A DNA stretch of 64,000 nucleotides from Azospirillum lipoferum (lineage in GTDB: Bacteria; Pseudomonadota; Alphaproteobacteria; Azospirillales; Azospirillaceae): NCBI RefSeq assembly GCF_024170005.1, contig NZ_JALJXJ010000001.1, forward strand, positions 620,001 to 684,000, written 5' to 3'. A program made the position numbers and the translations under genes. Below are positions 63,406 through 64,000 of this stretch, in pieces. Each line of letters starts with the position of its first letter. Within the stretch, counting starts at the first letter, position 1. Under the pieces are notes generated by a model, which was not told where the DNA came from, searched no databases, and was given only the letters and a program-made list of their open reading frames with translations.

Positions 63406-64000
63406 TTGATTCGCATACCCAACTTCGAACCCGCCACGCGCGGCGCCGTGGCCGAGGCCCGGCCTCGCAAGGCGGGCGTCCGGCCGCTGGTCGCCGCCAT
63501 CGTCTGGGGCATGACGTCGGTCCTGGCCGGCGGCGCGGTGATGGGCGGATTCGCCGCCGCGCCGGCCCAGGCCCAGGCGGCGACGCCGAACCGCAACGCG
63601 CCCGGCAGCTTCGCCGATCTGGCGGAAAAGCTGCTGCCGGCGGTCGTCAACATCTCCACCAGCCAGAATGCGCCGCAGCGCCCGCAGGGCCAGCGCCCGG
63701 AGATCCCGCAATTCCCGCCGGGCTCGCCCTTCGAAGATTTCTTCAAGGACTTCTTCGACCGCCAGCAGCAGCAGGACCAGCCGCAGCGCAAGGCGACGTC
63801 GCTGGGATCCGGCTTCATCATCGACGCCAAGAACGGCTATGTGGTCACCAACAACCATGTCGTTCAGGACGCCGACGAGATCACCGTTATCCTGCAGGAC
63901 GACACCAACATCAAGGCGGAGCTGGTCGGCAAGGACAGCAAGACCGATCTTGCCCTGCTGAAGATCAAGACCAGCCATCCGCTGGTCGCCGTGCCCTTCG
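63406..64000 (+). CDS. degP: DegP/HtrA-type periplasmic serine protease, N-terminal part
   Basis: A protease gene cut by the window end, 198 codons visible. It starts with TTG at 63406 behind AGGGAGA. An N-terminal positively charged head and hydrophobic segment (VAAIVWGMTSVLAGGAVMGGF) end in a signal-type region (AAPAQAQAA). The protease domain begins LPAVVNIST, with a Pro/Gln-rich stretch (about 85-120), then GSGFIIDAKNGYVVTNNHVV, whose His is the triad His, and SKTDLALLKI, whose Asp is the triad Asp. The catalytic Ser (GNSGGP) and PDZ domains lie beyond the end. The order hflK-hflC-degP is common in alphaproteobacteria. Confidence 0.93.
   Translation, partial: MIRIPNFEPATRGAVAEARPRKAGVRPLVAAIVWGMTSVLAGGAVMGGFAAAPAQAQAATPNRNAPGSFADLAEKLLPAVVNISTSQNAPQRPQGQRPEIPQFPPGSPFEDFFKDFFDRQQQQDQPQRKATSLGSGFIIDAKNGYVVTNNHVVQDADEITVILQDDTNIKAELVGKDSKTDLALLKIKTSHPLVAVPF

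Overview
The window is a high-GC bacterial chromosome segment that reads as core genome of an alphaproteobacterium, most likely an Azospirillum-like member of the Rhodospirillales. This rests on gene content: the purN/purM - DUF2066 - CDP-alcohol transferase - PerM - HdaA block, GapR, a three-subunit PntAA/PntAB/PntB transhydrogenase, a fused trpE(G) gene with a tryptophan-codon leader and attenuator, the short CobD/CobC pair and an hflK-hflC-degP run. No species-level marker (16S, tRNA) is present. I saw no rRNA or tRNA gene, insertion sequence, integrase, phage gene or CRISPR array.

Layout. 1-7.2 kb: purine synthesis (purN, purM) divergent from a five-gene plus-strand run ending in the DnaA-regulator HdaA and an atypical SDR, then a MarR/LdtR-like regulator. 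7.2-9.4 kb: a palindrome-rich region, a 32-residue membrane microprotein and an orphan AAA+ ATPase of unknown function. 9.4-20 kb: an N-formylglutamate deformylase, then a polysaccharide cluster in two facing arms (plus arm: DUF3299-like protein, Wzy-like polymerase, GT4, Wzz-like protein, GT2; minus arm: multi-SLBB export protein and a second GT2) with an XRE regulator between them. 20-24 kb: acetylpolyamine amidohydrolase, a SprA-type putative metalloprotease, N-carbamoylputrescine amidase and a MarR regulator. 24-29 kb: pentapeptide-repeat protein, PhoU, trp leader/attenuator plus trpE(G), and GapR. 29.4-32.5 kb: the pnt operon. 32.5-40 kb: DUF1330 protein, a 42-residue membrane microprotein, a NitT/TauT-type ABC transporter, threonine dehydratase and a membrane-anchored penicillin acylase. 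40-53 kb: signalling, with an MHYT hybrid kinase, cobD/cobC, a PAS-PAS-PAS-GGDEF cyclase, a STAS / SpoIIE-phosphatase / receiver-anti-sigma-kinase partner-switching set, and a 1197-residue Cache hybrid kinase with its own HPt domain. 53.5-64 kb: periplasmic binding protein, GST, a tusA - DUF2478/DUF364 fusion - DUF1244 operon, an SDR, a YegD-like Hsp70, the Mrp/ApbC Fe-S carrier, HflK, HflC and the start of a DegP-type protease that runs out of the window.

The most interesting candidates are (i) the 45.3-53.2 kb module, which looks like a rearranged version of the Pseudomonas HsbR-HsbA-HsbD circuit linking phosphorelay, partner switching and c-di-GMP; (ii) the orphan AAA+ ATPase with its glycine-rich head and the microprotein and palindrome cluster upstream; (iii) the tusA - DUF2478/DUF364 - DUF1244 operon; and (iv) the visible trp attenuator. 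Most of the rest is conventional. Many start codons here are GTG or TTG, and several convergent pairs share near-perfect stem-loops.
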